DNA of 10,609 nt, from contig CAZKPU010000081.1 of the NCBI GenBank assembly GCA_964554715.1, forward strand, positions 1 to 10,609. The letters are read 5' to 3'. The stretch comes from RXOA01 sp964554715. Lineage in GTDB: Bacteria > Bipolaricaulota > Bipolaricaulia > UBA7950 > UBA9294. Positions 1 through 6,841 of this stretch are shown piece by piece. The position numbers were made by a program, and so were the translations under genes. The notes under the pieces are model-generated. The model had not been told where the DNA came from. It saw nothing but the letters and a program-made list of their open reading frames with translations, and searched no databases. Position 1 is the first letter of the stretch; every line of letters starts with the position of its first letter.

Positions 1-1
1 A

Positions 2-1147
2 TCGTTCGGAGAGACCCCCGATCACACGGCCATCGTGGACGAAGCCAAAGCCGCGTCACAGTTCGGGGACACGGCGAGCCACCGGTTTGCGGAACCTGCG
101 GCCTATCCAACTTCGCCCGAAGCCGATCAGAGCTCGGGGCAAACGACCAGCGAGGATCTGGTGGAGCTGTGCGAAGATGTGAAACGCAGGGTTCAGTCCC
201 ATCGTCCCGATCTTGCCTTGACGATCCATGCCCGAACCTCGAGGGAACGCCTGGTCATCGAGACCACCGAGGGAGCAGCCGCCGAGTCGGAGACCACCGG
301 ACTGCACCTGGCGTTTGGCGCTCCGATCCAGGGCGCGGGAACGTCTGTGTACAAGTCTCTGTCCGCTGCGGGTGCGCTGCCAGCCCCGGACGACCTAATC
401 GAGGAGTTCCTTACCTGGTACGGATGGACCGAGCACGCATCGACCCCCGATACGGGGAGGCTTCCCGTGATCTTCGCCCCCGAAGCCGCGTTCTTGTATG
501 TCATCCCGCTTTGCTTCGGTCTCAACGGGGATGCCGTCGTCAAGGAGACATCGCCGGTCTTCAACCGAATCGATGAGCCGATCCTGTCGGAGAAGCTGAC
601 GATTCTCGATGCCCCGCACCTTCCTGGATCTCCTTTCTCAAGAGCGTTTGACGACGAGGCCGTCCCTTGTCGGCATCGACCGCTGGTCGAGGAAGGGATC
701 CTCCGTGGCTTTCTTCTCGACCTTCAGTCCGCGTCGCGGCTTCGCCGCCCGTCCACCGGCAACGGATTCAAGCGAAAGCTCTTCGGAAGCGGACCTGAAG
801 TGACGGCATCGCCGTGGCCCTGTCATGTGCAGGTGCAACCCGGGACCGAACCGATCGAGCAGATGATCGCCGGCCAGAGGGAGGCGTTGCTGGTGACAGG
901 AGGTCTCGGATTCCATTCCGGCAACTACGGCCAAGGCCAGTTCACCGTGCAGGCGATCGGCTTTCACATCCGTGATGGGCAGGTGATGGGCCGGCTGGAA
1001 GGCACCATGATCTCGGGCAACATCTACGCCGACCTGCTCGACATCGAGGCGTTGAGCGCCGAGACACGGGATATCCCTACGGGGATGGGTCCCGCCGTGG
1101 AAGCGCCGTACGTGCTGGTGGAATCGCTCGCCGTTGCCGGGCGGTAG
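2..1147 (+). CDS. PmbA/TldE-family (TldD/PmbA, peptidase U62-like) protein, 5' end cut by window
   Basis: The frame is open from base 2 to the TAG at 1145-1147, giving 381 residues. A GTG at 35 exists, but the codons before it read through without a stop and resemble family sequence, so the true start is probably outside the window. Family proteins are usually about 430-450 residues, so some 60 are missing. The C-terminal half carries TldD/PmbA hallmarks: FNRIDEPILSEKLTI, then GSPFSRAFDDEAVPCR (near 628-675), RGFLLDLQSASRL, STGN and GNYGQGQF, ending in an MISGN segment. TldE/PmbA is the partner of the TldD metalloprotease and lacks the zinc site itself; known pairs process antibiotic peptides and antitoxins in the cytoplasm. 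I infer that tldD lies upstream, out of view. It could instead be a divergent TldD-like paralogue, but no HExxxH motif is visible. Family assignment is secure; the substrate is unknown. Confidence 0.88.
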   Translation, partial: SFGETPDHTAIVDEAKAASQFGDTASHRFAEPAAYPTSPEADQSSGQTTSEDLVELCEDVKRRVQSHRPDLALTIHARTSRERLVIETTEGAAAESETTGLHLAFGAPIQGAGTSVYKSLSAAGALPAPDDLIEEFLTWYGWTEHASTPDTGRLPVIFAPEAAFLYVIPLCFGLNGDAVVKETSPVFNRIDEPILSEKLTILDAPHLPGSPFSRAFDDEAVPCRHRPLVEEGILRGFLLDLQSASRLRRPSTGNGFKRKLFGSGPEVTASPWPCHVQVQPGTEPIEQMIAGQREALLVTGGLGFHSGNYGQGQFTVQAIGFHIRDGQVMGRLEGTMISGNIYADLLDIEALSAETRDIPTGMGPAVEAPYVLVESLAVAGR

Positions 1148-1162
1148 CCCTTCTTGCCGGGC
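1108..1162. repeat. 55-base exact direct repeat, left copy (gap flank)
   Basis: These 55 bases, which include the last codons and stop of the PmbA-like gene, recur exactly at 1263-1317 on the far side of the N run. The copies abut the gap on both sides. The simplest reading is that two contigs overlap by 55 bases and the scaffolder joined them with a placeholder. Confidence 0.95.
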
Positions 1163-1262
1163 NNNNNNNNNNNNNNNNNNNNNNNNNNNNNNNNNNNNNN
1201 NNNNNNNNNNNNNNNNNNNNNNNNNNNNNNNNNNNNNNNNNNNNNNNNNNNNNNNNNNNNNN
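1163..1262. other. Scaffold gap of 100 N
   Basis: There are exactly 100 unknown bases, a conventional placeholder length. Because the flanks duplicate each other, the real gap is probably zero or negative. Collapsing 1163-1317 would leave about 173 bases between the PmbA-like stop and the upp start. Confidence 0.98.
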
Positions 1263-1317
1263 GTACGTGCTGGTGGAATCGCTCGCCGTTGCCGGGCGGT
1301 AGCCCTTCTTGCCGGGC
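1263..1317. repeat. 55-base exact direct repeat, right copy (gap flank)
   Basis: This is an identical copy of 1108-1162. It contains a second copy of the PmbA-like gene's last codons and stop, with no gene body before it. Sequence unique to the upp upstream region begins at 1318. Confidence 0.95.
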
Positions 1318-1361
1318 TGCAACCATCCTTTGGCCGAGCAGCCGCTCTTCTCGCCGGGTGG

Positions 1362-1390
1362 TTGAGCGGCTTCGCTCCATACGATATCTT
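1362..1390 (+). promoter_or_regulatory. Possible sigma70-type promoter for upp
   Basis: TTGAGC (1362-1367) and TATCTT (1385-1390) are separated by 17 bases. Each box matches 4 of 6 consensus bases. The site lies about 85 bases upstream of the upp ATG in an otherwise gene-free stretch. It was found by eye and such matches are common by chance, so this is only a candidate. Confidence 0.25.
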
Positions 1391-1475
1391 CACCGCGGCC
1401 CAACCGTGGGACTGCCGCCAAAATCCGACAAGCGGATGAAACATGTGCCGATCCCGCCCGGTTGGAGGGGGTGCC

Positions 1476-2099
1476 ATGGAACAGCTTCACATTCTCGAAC
1501 ATCCGCTGATCCAGAATAAGCTGACGCATCTGCGGGACACGCGGACCACCAACCACGAATTCCGGTTGCTTCTGGAGGAACTCACCGCGTTCATGGTCTA
1601 CGAGATCACGCGCGACTATCCGCTGCGGCCCCAAGCGGTGACAACGCCGTTGGAGAAGACAATGGGATATGTTCTTGACGTGCCCGTCGTATTGGTCCCG
1701 ATCCTGCGTGCGGGGACCGGAATGCTCGGCGGCGTCCTGAACCTGATCCCTACAGCCAAGGTGGGGCATATCGGAATGTACCGGGATCCGAAGACGCTTC
1801 AGCCGATCGAGTACTACAGCAAACTGCCACCGGAACTCCCGCAGGCTCGCACGATCCTTGTGGATCCGATGCTCGCCACCGGGGCAAGCGCATCCGCCGC
1901 CGTGGACATCATCAAACGTGAGGGCGGACGAAAGATCCAGTTTCTGTGTCTCGTCGCGGCTCCGGAAGGAGCGGCCGCCTTCGCGAAAAGGCATCCCGAT
2001 GTACCGATCTACACCGCAGGGCTCGATCGAAAGCTGAACGAGCACGGCTATATCCTTCCCGGCTTGGGAGACGCCGGAGACCGCATCTTCGGCACCTAG
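1476..2099 (+). CDS. upp: Uracil phosphoribosyltransferase
   Basis: This cytoplasmic pyrimidine-salvage enzyme makes UMP from uracil and PRPP. The 207-residue product matches the usual length of about 208. It shows PILRAGTGM (75-83), the PRPP-binding loop ILVDPMLATGAS (127-138), YTAGLD (179-184) and the uracil-binding C-terminus GLGDAGDRIFGT (196-207). The ATG at 1476 is preferred over an in-frame ATG at 1443: it follows a GGAGGGGG stretch (1464-1471) at short spacing, and the protein from here aligns with the family start. A GNAT-like gene follows after 35 bases, so the two are probably co-transcribed. No PyrR-type attenuator or riboswitch was recognised upstream. No key residue is missing. 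Confidence 0.97.
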   Translation: MEQLHILEHPLIQNKLTHLRDTRTTNHEFRLLLEELTAFMVYEITRDYPLRPQAVTTPLEKTMGYVLDVPVVLVPILRAGTGMLGGVLNLIPTAKVGHIGMYRDPKTLQPIEYYSKLPPELPQARTILVDPMLATGASASAAVDIIKREGGRKIQFLCLVAAPEGAAAFAKRHPDVPIYTAGLDRKLNEHGYILPGLGDAGDRIFGT

Positions 2100-2134
2100 T
2101 CTTAAGCAGAGCTTGTCTCAAGGGAGAGAAACCC

Positions 2135-2680
2135 ATGGAGAGCGAGATTCGGATCATCGAGAGCTTCGTCCTCAAGAGCAAAGACGATCGCTCGATGCTG
2201 TGGTCGATCTACCAGCACGGCTTCCGCGAACTCAACAAGCGAACGCCGATTCATCACGGCGCATGGGACGAACATGCGTTTCATGATGTCCTTCAGGACG
2301 ATGATTTCACCAAGTACGTCGTGATGATTGACCACGATCTCGTCGGTGTCTGCATCCTGACCGCGCATCTAGAGAAGATCCCATGGATCAACGCCGGCTT
2401 CTACTACGAGCGGTTCCCGGAAGCACACCGGGACGACCAGCTGTTTTTCCTGCCTGCGGTGGTTATCGACCCCAAACATCAGGATCTGCGCCGCATCGGC
2501 GCCAAACTGCTTCACGAAGCGGTTGCCTCACTAGGGCAACACGCCGTCCTCGCCGTCGACTACTCGGAAACAGTCCGCCACAGCCTGCCCGCGTTCGTCA
2601 ACCGTTCTCTGCGGCGTGATTTCCAGTCCGAGGTTCTCGATCGTCTCGTCTACCAAGTGTTCTACGAAACACCTGCTTAG
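2135..2680 (+). CDS. GNAT-like acetyltransferase-fold protein
   Basis: The product is 181 residues with an ATG preceded by AGGGAGA (2121-2127) at good spacing. The layout resembles GNAT acyltransferases: an N-terminal helix-rich part, central strands YVVMIDHDLVGVCILT (61-76), and then a motif-A-like segment LPAVVIDPKHQDLRRIGAKLL (106-126), in which RRIGAKLL would stand in for the acetyl-CoA pyrophosphate loop (Q/R-x-x-G-x-G/A). The loop is degenerate, so activity is not assured. It lies 35 bases after upp and probably shares its transcript, though no functional link is known. The acceptor substrate cannot be deduced. No signal peptide or membrane segment is seen, so it is probably cytoplasmic. 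Confidence 0.55.
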   Translation: MESEIRIIESFVLKSKDDRSMLWSIYQHGFRELNKRTPIHHGAWDEHAFHDVLQDDDFTKYVVMIDHDLVGVCILTAHLEKIPWINAGFYYERFPEAHRDDQLFFLPAVVIDPKHQDLRRIGAKLLHEAVASLGQHAVLAVDYSETVRHSLPAFVNRSLRRDFQSEVLDRLVYQVFYETPA

Positions 2681-2823
2681 CCGTGGATCCTGTTCTTTCC
2701 CGGCGGCCTTTCCGGGACGGAGGACCGTCGGGAAGTGGACCGATGACATCGCTCACCTACAGACCGCCGGGTACGCTGGACCGAGTTCCGGCTTCCGCCG
2801 GACGTGTGGGGAAAGGATCCACC

Positions 2824-3813
2824 ATGAATCGAACGTTACTGCAATCGCGTGCGAGTGCGCTTTGGGCCTTCACCCTGATCTTGGCGCTCTTCATCACCGT
2901 CGCCGGGCCCGTCCTCGGAAACGATTTCGGGGAGGAAAGCCGCTCCGAAGGATCGCTGGAGGGAAGCTTCGGTGCCGTTGTTGCCGCGCCGACGTTCTCG
3001 GTCGACACCTGGCTCGATCTGGCTCTCTCGTTTGCCGGTTTCGGACTGGAGAGCCGGACGTCCTTCACACTCGATCCGGGGCTTGCCGGCGAACAGCGCT
3101 TCTGTGCACTGTACGGATGGGAGTGGCTCGAACTGGGAACCGCCGTCGAGATCTCGCTGGTTCCCTACGCGTTTCAGGCGGGGGGCGTGTATCTCGACCT
3201 AACCCTTGCCGACGTCGCTTCGGAGGATCCCTTCTTGCAGACGCTGTTTGCTCTGGTGTCGTTCGAGCTCTCTTGGTTCNNNNNNNNNNAAACTGTCGGT
3301 ACAGCCACAAGCAATTGGCAAATTTTTAAAGCCGACGTCCGGACAACGCTCGGTCCTCTGTCGACCTCCCTGTTCGGCCGGGTCGGGGTTGTGCCGTTCT
3401 CGTGGCAGGAGGGTTGGTTCGAGATTGTCGTGTCGTTCCTGCAAGCGGCGATCGGAGATCAGACGCAGGCGCTGCTTGTCGGCGACCTGACAGCACGGAT
3501 CGATCTCGCCCCCACGCTAGGAACCAGCCTGCTCCTTGCGCTGGGCTGCCAGATCGACGCACTCACGGCGCAGACCCTCACGGAAGTCACCCTGTATCCA
3601 GCGCTTGCCGCCAGCGAAGACTTGATCGCCACCATCGCCATCGATTCCTGGACCTTCACGGCATCCACACGCGTCAACCTACTGCCGTACGGAATCGAGG
3701 AGCAGCGGATCGCTGCCCTGTACGGAGGCGGCCCCTTCGAAGCTCATGCGGCGGTGATCTTCGGACCGTCGTCCGGGGCCGTGGAGGCGGGGTTCGAAGT
3801 GAGCTTCCCATAG
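2824..3813 (+). CDS. Exported beta-rich protein of unknown function with internal repeat
   Basis: I do not recognise a family. The start is the ATG at 2824, with AAAGGA at 2812-2817. Residues 1-32 form a signal peptide: basic MNRTLLQSRAS, a hydrophobic core WAFTLILALFITVAGPV, and likely cleavage after VLG. The mature part is made of alternating polar and hydrophobic stretches rich in L, T, S, F and G, typical of secreted beta-sandwich or outer-surface beta-barrel proteins; Cys is nearly absent. A segment around EQRFCALYG (90-98) recurs as EQRIAALYG (293-301) with similar flanks, suggesting duplication. A 10-N gap falls after residue 152, leaving four unknown residues; the frame is the same on both sides. 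An upstream in-frame ATG (2683) would bury the signal peptide and is rejected. Its 3' end converges on the HAD gene. Confidence 0.75.
   Translation: MNRTLLQSRASALWAFTLILALFITVAGPVLGNDFGEESRSEGSLEGSFGAVVAAPTFSVDTWLDLALSFAGFGLESRTSFTLDPGLAGEQRFCALYGWEWLELGTAVEISLVPYAFQAGGVYLDLTLADVASEDPFLQTLFALVSFELSWFXXXXTVGTATSNWQIFKADVRTTLGPLSTSLFGRVGVVPFSWQEGWFEIVVSFLQAAIGDQTQALLVGDLTARIDLAPTLGTSLLLALGCQIDALTAQTLTEVTLYPALAASEDLIATIAIDSWTFTASTRVNLLPYGIEEQRIAALYGGGPFEAHAAVIFGPSSGAVEAGFEVSFP
3280..3289. other. Assembly gap of 10 N inside the exported-protein gene
   Basis: Ten unknown bases interrupt the coding region. The downstream reading frame continues in phase, so the estimated length is right or off by a multiple of three. 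The 41 bases just after the gap are clearly more AT-rich than the rest of the gene, including an ATTTTTAAA stretch. Confidence 0.97.
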
Positions 3814-3818
3814 CAACT

Positions 3819-3861
3819 GCATCCGCACGATCCACACGAAGAACCATCTTGCGCCGGATGC
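3819..3861. terminator. Inverted repeat between convergent genes, possible bidirectional terminator
   Basis: GCATCCG (3819-3825) is matched by CGGATGC (3855-3861), seven perfect pairs around a 29-base loop. It fills the 63-base space between the stop of the exported-protein gene (+) and the stop of the HAD gene (-). There is no clear T tract on either side, so it would not be a textbook intrinsic terminator; the position is the main argument. Confidence 0.25.
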
Positions 3862-3876
3862 GAATGGGGGGATGGA

Positions 3877-4551
3877 TCAGCCGATCTTCGCCGACCCGCC
3901 GGCTTCGAACCGCTCGATGATCTCCGGGATCTGATCGAACCGCTCCGCCACCGCATCACTGGCTCGGATCAGGTCGTCGTCCTTGGCGTGAACGGCGATT
4001 CCCAGGCCGACCACCGGCATCACAGGAACGTCGTTCATGTGATCGCCAACGTAGCAGATCTCGCCCGGATCCCATCCGTGTTCCTCGGCAATCCGCAGCA
4101 GAACTTCACGCTTCTTCCAGAGGTGAACGAACGTTTCGCTGGTTCCGGTGAACTTCCCGTCTCGGATATGCAAGCGATTGGCGACAGCGAAACCCAGGCC
4201 CAGATCATCCTGCACCCGCTGCGCAACCAGTTCGACCCCCGAGGAGATCACACCGGTGGCATAGCGTCCCCGCAGCACACCGATGGTTTCGATCACCCCT
4301 TCCGCAAACGGGGGTGGAAAGATCTCCGCGGAAACCTGCGACACGGACACGCCTTCCAACAGCTTCGCGTCAGCGGCCACCCATTCCGGGTAATCCTCCT
4401 TGCGCGAAAGGTACTCCCTCAATAGACGGTCCGACTCCTCGAGAACGCCGGCGGCCGCTGCGATCGCCCCCCAGCTCGACTCGAACGCCACACCGTGATA
4501 GCGGACCAGAGTCCCGTCGAGATCGAACAGAACCGCCGCCAGGCGCCGCAC
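3877..4551 (-). CDS. HAD-superfamily phosphatase, phosphoserine phosphatase (SerB)-like
   Basis: From the GTG at 4551 the product is 224 residues. Motif I is FDLDGTL, with nucleophile Asp10 and Asp12; motif II is VISSG (Ser103/104); the motif III lysine is likely Lys146 or Lys147; motif IV is GDHMND (169-174, Asp170 and Asp174 binding Mg). The stretch VANRLHIRDGKFTG (123-136) is typical of the phosphoserine-phosphatase branch. It should hydrolyse a small phosphomonoester in the cytoplasm; phosphoserine is plausible but unproved. An alternative start at 4638 would add 29 residues lying inside the upstream gene. GTG 4551 is preferred because GGAG (4559-4562) sits 7 bases before it, it lies one base after the beta-helix gene's TAG, and motif I falls at the usual depth. 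The junction implies translational coupling. Confidence 0.85.
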   Translation of the reverse strand: MRRLAAVLFDLDGTLVRYHGVAFESSWGAIAAAAGVLEESDRLLREYLSRKEDYPEWVAADAKLLEGVSVSQVSAEIFPPPFAEGVIETIGVLRGRYATGVISSGVELVAQRVQDDLGLGFAVANRLHIRDGKFTGTSETFVHLWKKREVLLRIAEEHGWDPGEICYVGDHMNDVPVMPVVGLGIAVHAKDDDLIRASDAVAERFDQIPEIIERFEAGGSAKIG

Positions 4552-4552
4552 G

Positions 4553-6505
4553 CTACGACTCCGATCCGGGCCACTGAAGGACCGAACCGTCGCCGATTCC
4601 CAGGGCTTCCAGACTGCCCGCAGGCAGCTCGAGTGCAAACCGGAACATGCCGGACACCGTGTAGCGCCCGTCGTTGTTGGCGGCCATCGTCTCGCCGCCT
4701 ACGTACGCGCCACTCTCATCGAAGAAGGCGATGTCAAGATCGAAGTGAACGGTACTCATGGTGAACGCCGCGCCGGTGGGTCCGCCCTGAACCGCCTGTT
4801 CGTAGACAAACAACATGCCGGGAACTTCGTCCATGAGCTGCGGCGGGAACCCGCGGAATCCGATGAACCGCTCGTGCGTTTGATCGGCGATCCAGGATCG
4901 GATCGACAACACGTTCCCGTCCGCGGTGGTGACCGTCAGCTCGGCCAGATCCATCGTTCCGATGACCCCAAGGCGGCTGGAGAGCTGTGCATCCGCATCG
5001 GCCAGAGTGATCGCATCCGGCATCGCCGGAGCGTCGTCCTCGACACCTGCCGGCACAACAAGAACCGGCGTATCGCCAACACCGTTCCCGTCGGCATCGG
5101 TGCCCGCGTAGTCCTCCCAGACGTTCCCGATCCCGTCGTAGCTCCACCGGTTGACCCCCGGATCGTAAACAAGCGCCAAGTCGATCGCGGAACCGAGGAA
5201 CACGTTTTCGTAGAACACATTGCTTTCCCCGTCGGTCGACAGGCTGACATGCCGCTGGCTGCTGCTGTTGAAGAGGTTGCCGTGGAACACGTTGTTGACC
5301 ACACGATTCTGACCGAACGAGAACCGGAACAGAAGCCCGGTCACGCTCTGTGAAATCATGTTGCCGGTGATCACGTTTCGACTGCCATCCACAAGGAGTC
5401 CGTAGGCGCTGCCGATGACGCTGTTGGCCCGAACGGTATTCTCGTTGGCCTGGGTTCCGATCAGGATCCCCGTTTCGCTGTTGACGATGGCGTTTTCCGA
5501 CACGCGGTTGCCGGTTGCGCGATCGATGACGACGCCGTACACGGTGTTCTCGTGATAGATGACGTTGTCGAACACGTCGTTGTTGGTCGATCCGGCGCTG
5601 ATCTCGATCCCCGTCGGATTGGCCGCCACCAGGTTGTCGAACACATCGTTCCCGTCGGACGCCGAAACGATCAGGCCGTAGTCGTTGGCAAGGAGCTGGT
5701 TGCCCTCGATGCGGTTGCCCGAGCAAAGAGCCAGCAGGATCGCGGAGTGGAAGTTATTGCCCAACTCATTCTCGACAATCGCGTTGTTGTCCGAGCGGTA
5801 AAGGTAGATGCCGTCCCACCCTCCCCGGTACAAGACATTGCCCGACACGGTCGACTCTTGGACGAACATCAGCTGGATGCCGTCCCCGTCCGAGAGGATG
5901 TTGTCGGAGATCGTCATGTTCCGGCTGCCGACCACGTACAGGTTACTCGTCTCCAGGCCGCTGATGGTCTCGCCGTTCCGGCCGACCAAGTACCGGATGG
6001 GCGATCCGTTGAGATCATTGGACGTATCGATGTCATGCCGATACTCGTCGAGACTTGCCCCGGTCACTTCGATGCCACGCCGAACCGACTGGATCACGGT
6101 TTGCCGCATCACGACATCGTACGAGGACGCGATTTCGATCCCGTTCGCCGTTCCCGAAAAGACGCAGCCGTCGATCGTCACATTGGAGACGAAACCCAGC
6201 CGGACGGCGGACCCGTTGGGATCCATCGGTCCTTGGATCGTCACTCCGACGATTCGAACGTGCGCCGTGGTGTTCTCGATCTTCAGTCCGTGCCCGGCTG
6301 CCGAAGAGACGCGGATATCCCAACCGGAGATGATGTAGGGATCGTCCGCTGTTCCGCGGCCACCCGTAACGCCGTTCTCCGCTGTGAGATCTGCGTTCCC
6401 GAGGATGACGATCGGGTCGTGTGCCGTTCCGCCGAACGCCGTCAGGGACAACAACACCAGAAGAGACAAGCCGACAACGATCAACGAAGCAACGAACTTC
6501 CTCAT
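4553..6505 (-). CDS. Exported NosD-like right-handed beta-helix protein with C-terminal DUF192 domain
   Basis: The product is 650 residues from the ATG at 6505, which follows AAGGAG (6511-6516) by 5 bases. An in-frame ATG at 6658 would bury the signal peptide. Residues 1-28 are a signal peptide with core LIVVGLSLLVLLSLTAF. GTADDPYIISGWDI (51-64) opens a NosD/CASH-type parallel beta-helix: about 15 coils of roughly 22-24 residues, with repeated N-x-I/V and G-I/L-x-I steps, run to about 440. NVWEDYAGTDADGNGVGDTPV (461-481) is the usual NosD-repeat end. Residues about 520-645 match DUF192: GMLFVYEQ (563-570), HFDLDIAFFDESG (587-599), RFALELPAG (622-630). The aromatic WMKNT core common in DUF192 appears as TMSTV. 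Such helices bind or cleave polysaccharides or, in NosD itself, assist copper delivery; no nos genes are present, so NosD function is not implied. The HAD gene follows, coupled. Confidence 0.85.
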   Translation of the reverse strand: MRKFVASLIVVGLSLLVLLSLTAFGGTAHDPIVILGNADLTAENGVTGGRGTADDPYIISGWDIRVSSAAGHGLKIENTTAHVRIVGVTIQGPMDPNGSAVRLGFVSNVTIDGCVFSGTANGIEIASSYDVVMRQTVIQSVRRGIEVTGASLDEYRHDIDTSNDLNGSPIRYLVGRNGETISGLETSNLYVVGSRNMTISDNILSDGDGIQLMFVQESTVSGNVLYRGGWDGIYLYRSDNNAIVENELGNNFHSAILLALCSGNRIEGNQLLANDYGLIVSASDGNDVFDNLVAANPTGIEISAGSTNNDVFDNVIYHENTVYGVVIDRATGNRVSENAIVNSETGILIGTQANENTVRANSVIGSAYGLLVDGSRNVITGNMISQSVTGLLFRFSFGQNRVVNNVFHGNLFNSSSQRHVSLSTDGESNVFYENVFLGSAIDLALVYDPGVNRWSYDGIGNVWEDYAGTDADGNGVGDTPVLVVPAGVEDDAPAMPDAITLADADAQLSSRLGVIGTMDLAELTVTTADGNVLSIRSWIADQTHERFIGFRGFPPQLMDEVPGMLFVYEQAVQGGPTGAAFTMSTVHFDLDIAFFDESGAYVGGETMAANNDGRYTVSGMFRFALELPAGSLEALGIGDGSVLQWPGSES

Positions 6506-6531
6506 GACAGCTCCTTCACTCGGGACATCCC

Positions 6532-6549
6532 ACTCAAGTTCAAGCTCAA
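6532..6549 (-). repeat. Three tandem hexamers in the beta-helix gene leader
   Basis: On the minus strand TTGAGC, TTGAAC and TTGAGT follow one another, varying only in the last two bases. They lie 27-44 bases upstream of the ATG at 6505, in the presumed 5' untranslated leader. The first two also form an imperfect palindrome around AGCT. They could be a binding site or chance. Confidence 0.45.
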
Positions 6550-6626
6550 GGTCAGGGTTCACTCCAGGCAGATCGTCACCGCGGCCCCCGAACTGATGAC
6601 CACGGTGATCCACAAAGCGGTCGACA

Positions 6627-6653
6627 AGTATACCCATCCCTCCCTGCAAGCAA
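6627..6653 (-). promoter_or_regulatory. Candidate sigma70-type promoter for beta-helix and HAD genes
   Basis: On the minus strand TATACT (6632-6627) matches 5 of 6 bases of the -10 consensus, with TTGCTT (6653-6648) 15 bases upstream as a weak -35. It would give a leader of about 115 bases before the ATG at 6505. The -10 is good, but the spacing is short and the -35 poor. Confidence 0.35.
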
Positions 6654-6828
6654 CGCAAAATACCGCACTAACTCTAGGTCCTCGCCGTGGCAGCCACGTG
6701 AAGCATGTGTGACGTTTCTATGAAGAACCCATGCCCCATGGCATCCAATCCCTTATGGCACAGAGCGGAATGCCCATGTGTCTCTCCGGCGACAGTCGTG
6801 CGTGCATGTCCTCCCGCCAAACCCCCGC

Positions 6829-6834
6829 TAGAAT
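6829..6834 (+). promoter_or_regulatory. -10-like TAGAAT box suggesting a leaderless transcript
   Basis: TAGAAT matches the -10 consensus at 5 of 6 positions. A start point 7 bases downstream would fall at 6841, next to the ATG at 6842, and no SD site is seen before that ATG. This is the arrangement known for leaderless genes in several bacterial phyla. No good -35 is visible 15-19 bases upstream. Confidence 0.4.
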
Positions 6835-6841
6835 GAACGGC

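Larger units (their letters stand above)
6506..6841. other. Divergent intergenic region, 336 bases
   Basis: No supported gene lies here. It separates the leftward beta-helix gene from the rightward PF13200 gene. It contains a candidate minus-strand promoter (6627-6653), three hexamer repeats in the beta-helix leader (6532-6549) and a -10-like box at 6829-6834. Both flanking frames extend open into it (to 6658 on minus and 6731 on plus), but those extensions lack SD sites and would place signal peptides internally. Confidence 0.7.

Noticed and set aside
1315..1343. GGCTGC/GCAGCC inverted repeat after the PmbA-like gene
   Set aside because: Six pairs around a 17-base loop with no T run, and it starts in the duplicated gap flank. 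Not a supportable terminator.
1077..2045. 322-residue open frame on the minus strand running across the N gap
   Set aside because: It is antisense to upp and crosses unknown bases and the duplicated flank.
2698..2717. Inverted repeat TCCCGG/CCGGGA with 8-base loop after the GNAT-like gene
   Set aside because: Six pairs with no T tract after them on either strand; too weak to call a terminator.
4552..4638. Longer N-terminus for the HAD phosphatase from 4638
   Set aside because: It overlaps the beta-helix coding region and puts motif I abnormally deep; the GTG at 4551 has its own SD.
4734..5726. 330-residue Arg-rich open frame on the minus strand
   Set aside because: It is a shifted frame of the beta-helix gene; the Arg/Gln/His-rich composition is typical of an off-frame reading.
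4553..6505. Calling the beta-helix protein NosD of nitrous oxide reduction
   Set aside because: Only the generic repeat type matches; there is no nosZ, nosR, nosF or nosY nearby and an extra DUF192 domain is present.
5552..6712. 386-residue open frame on the plus strand
   Set aside because: It is antisense to the beta-helix gene with no SD or domain. It is rich in D, V and R, as expected for a mirror of a repeat-rich gene.
6731..6841. Longer N-terminus for the PF13200 protein from ATG 6731
   Set aside because: It would place the signal peptide about 45 residues inside, has no SD, and the added residues look non-coding.
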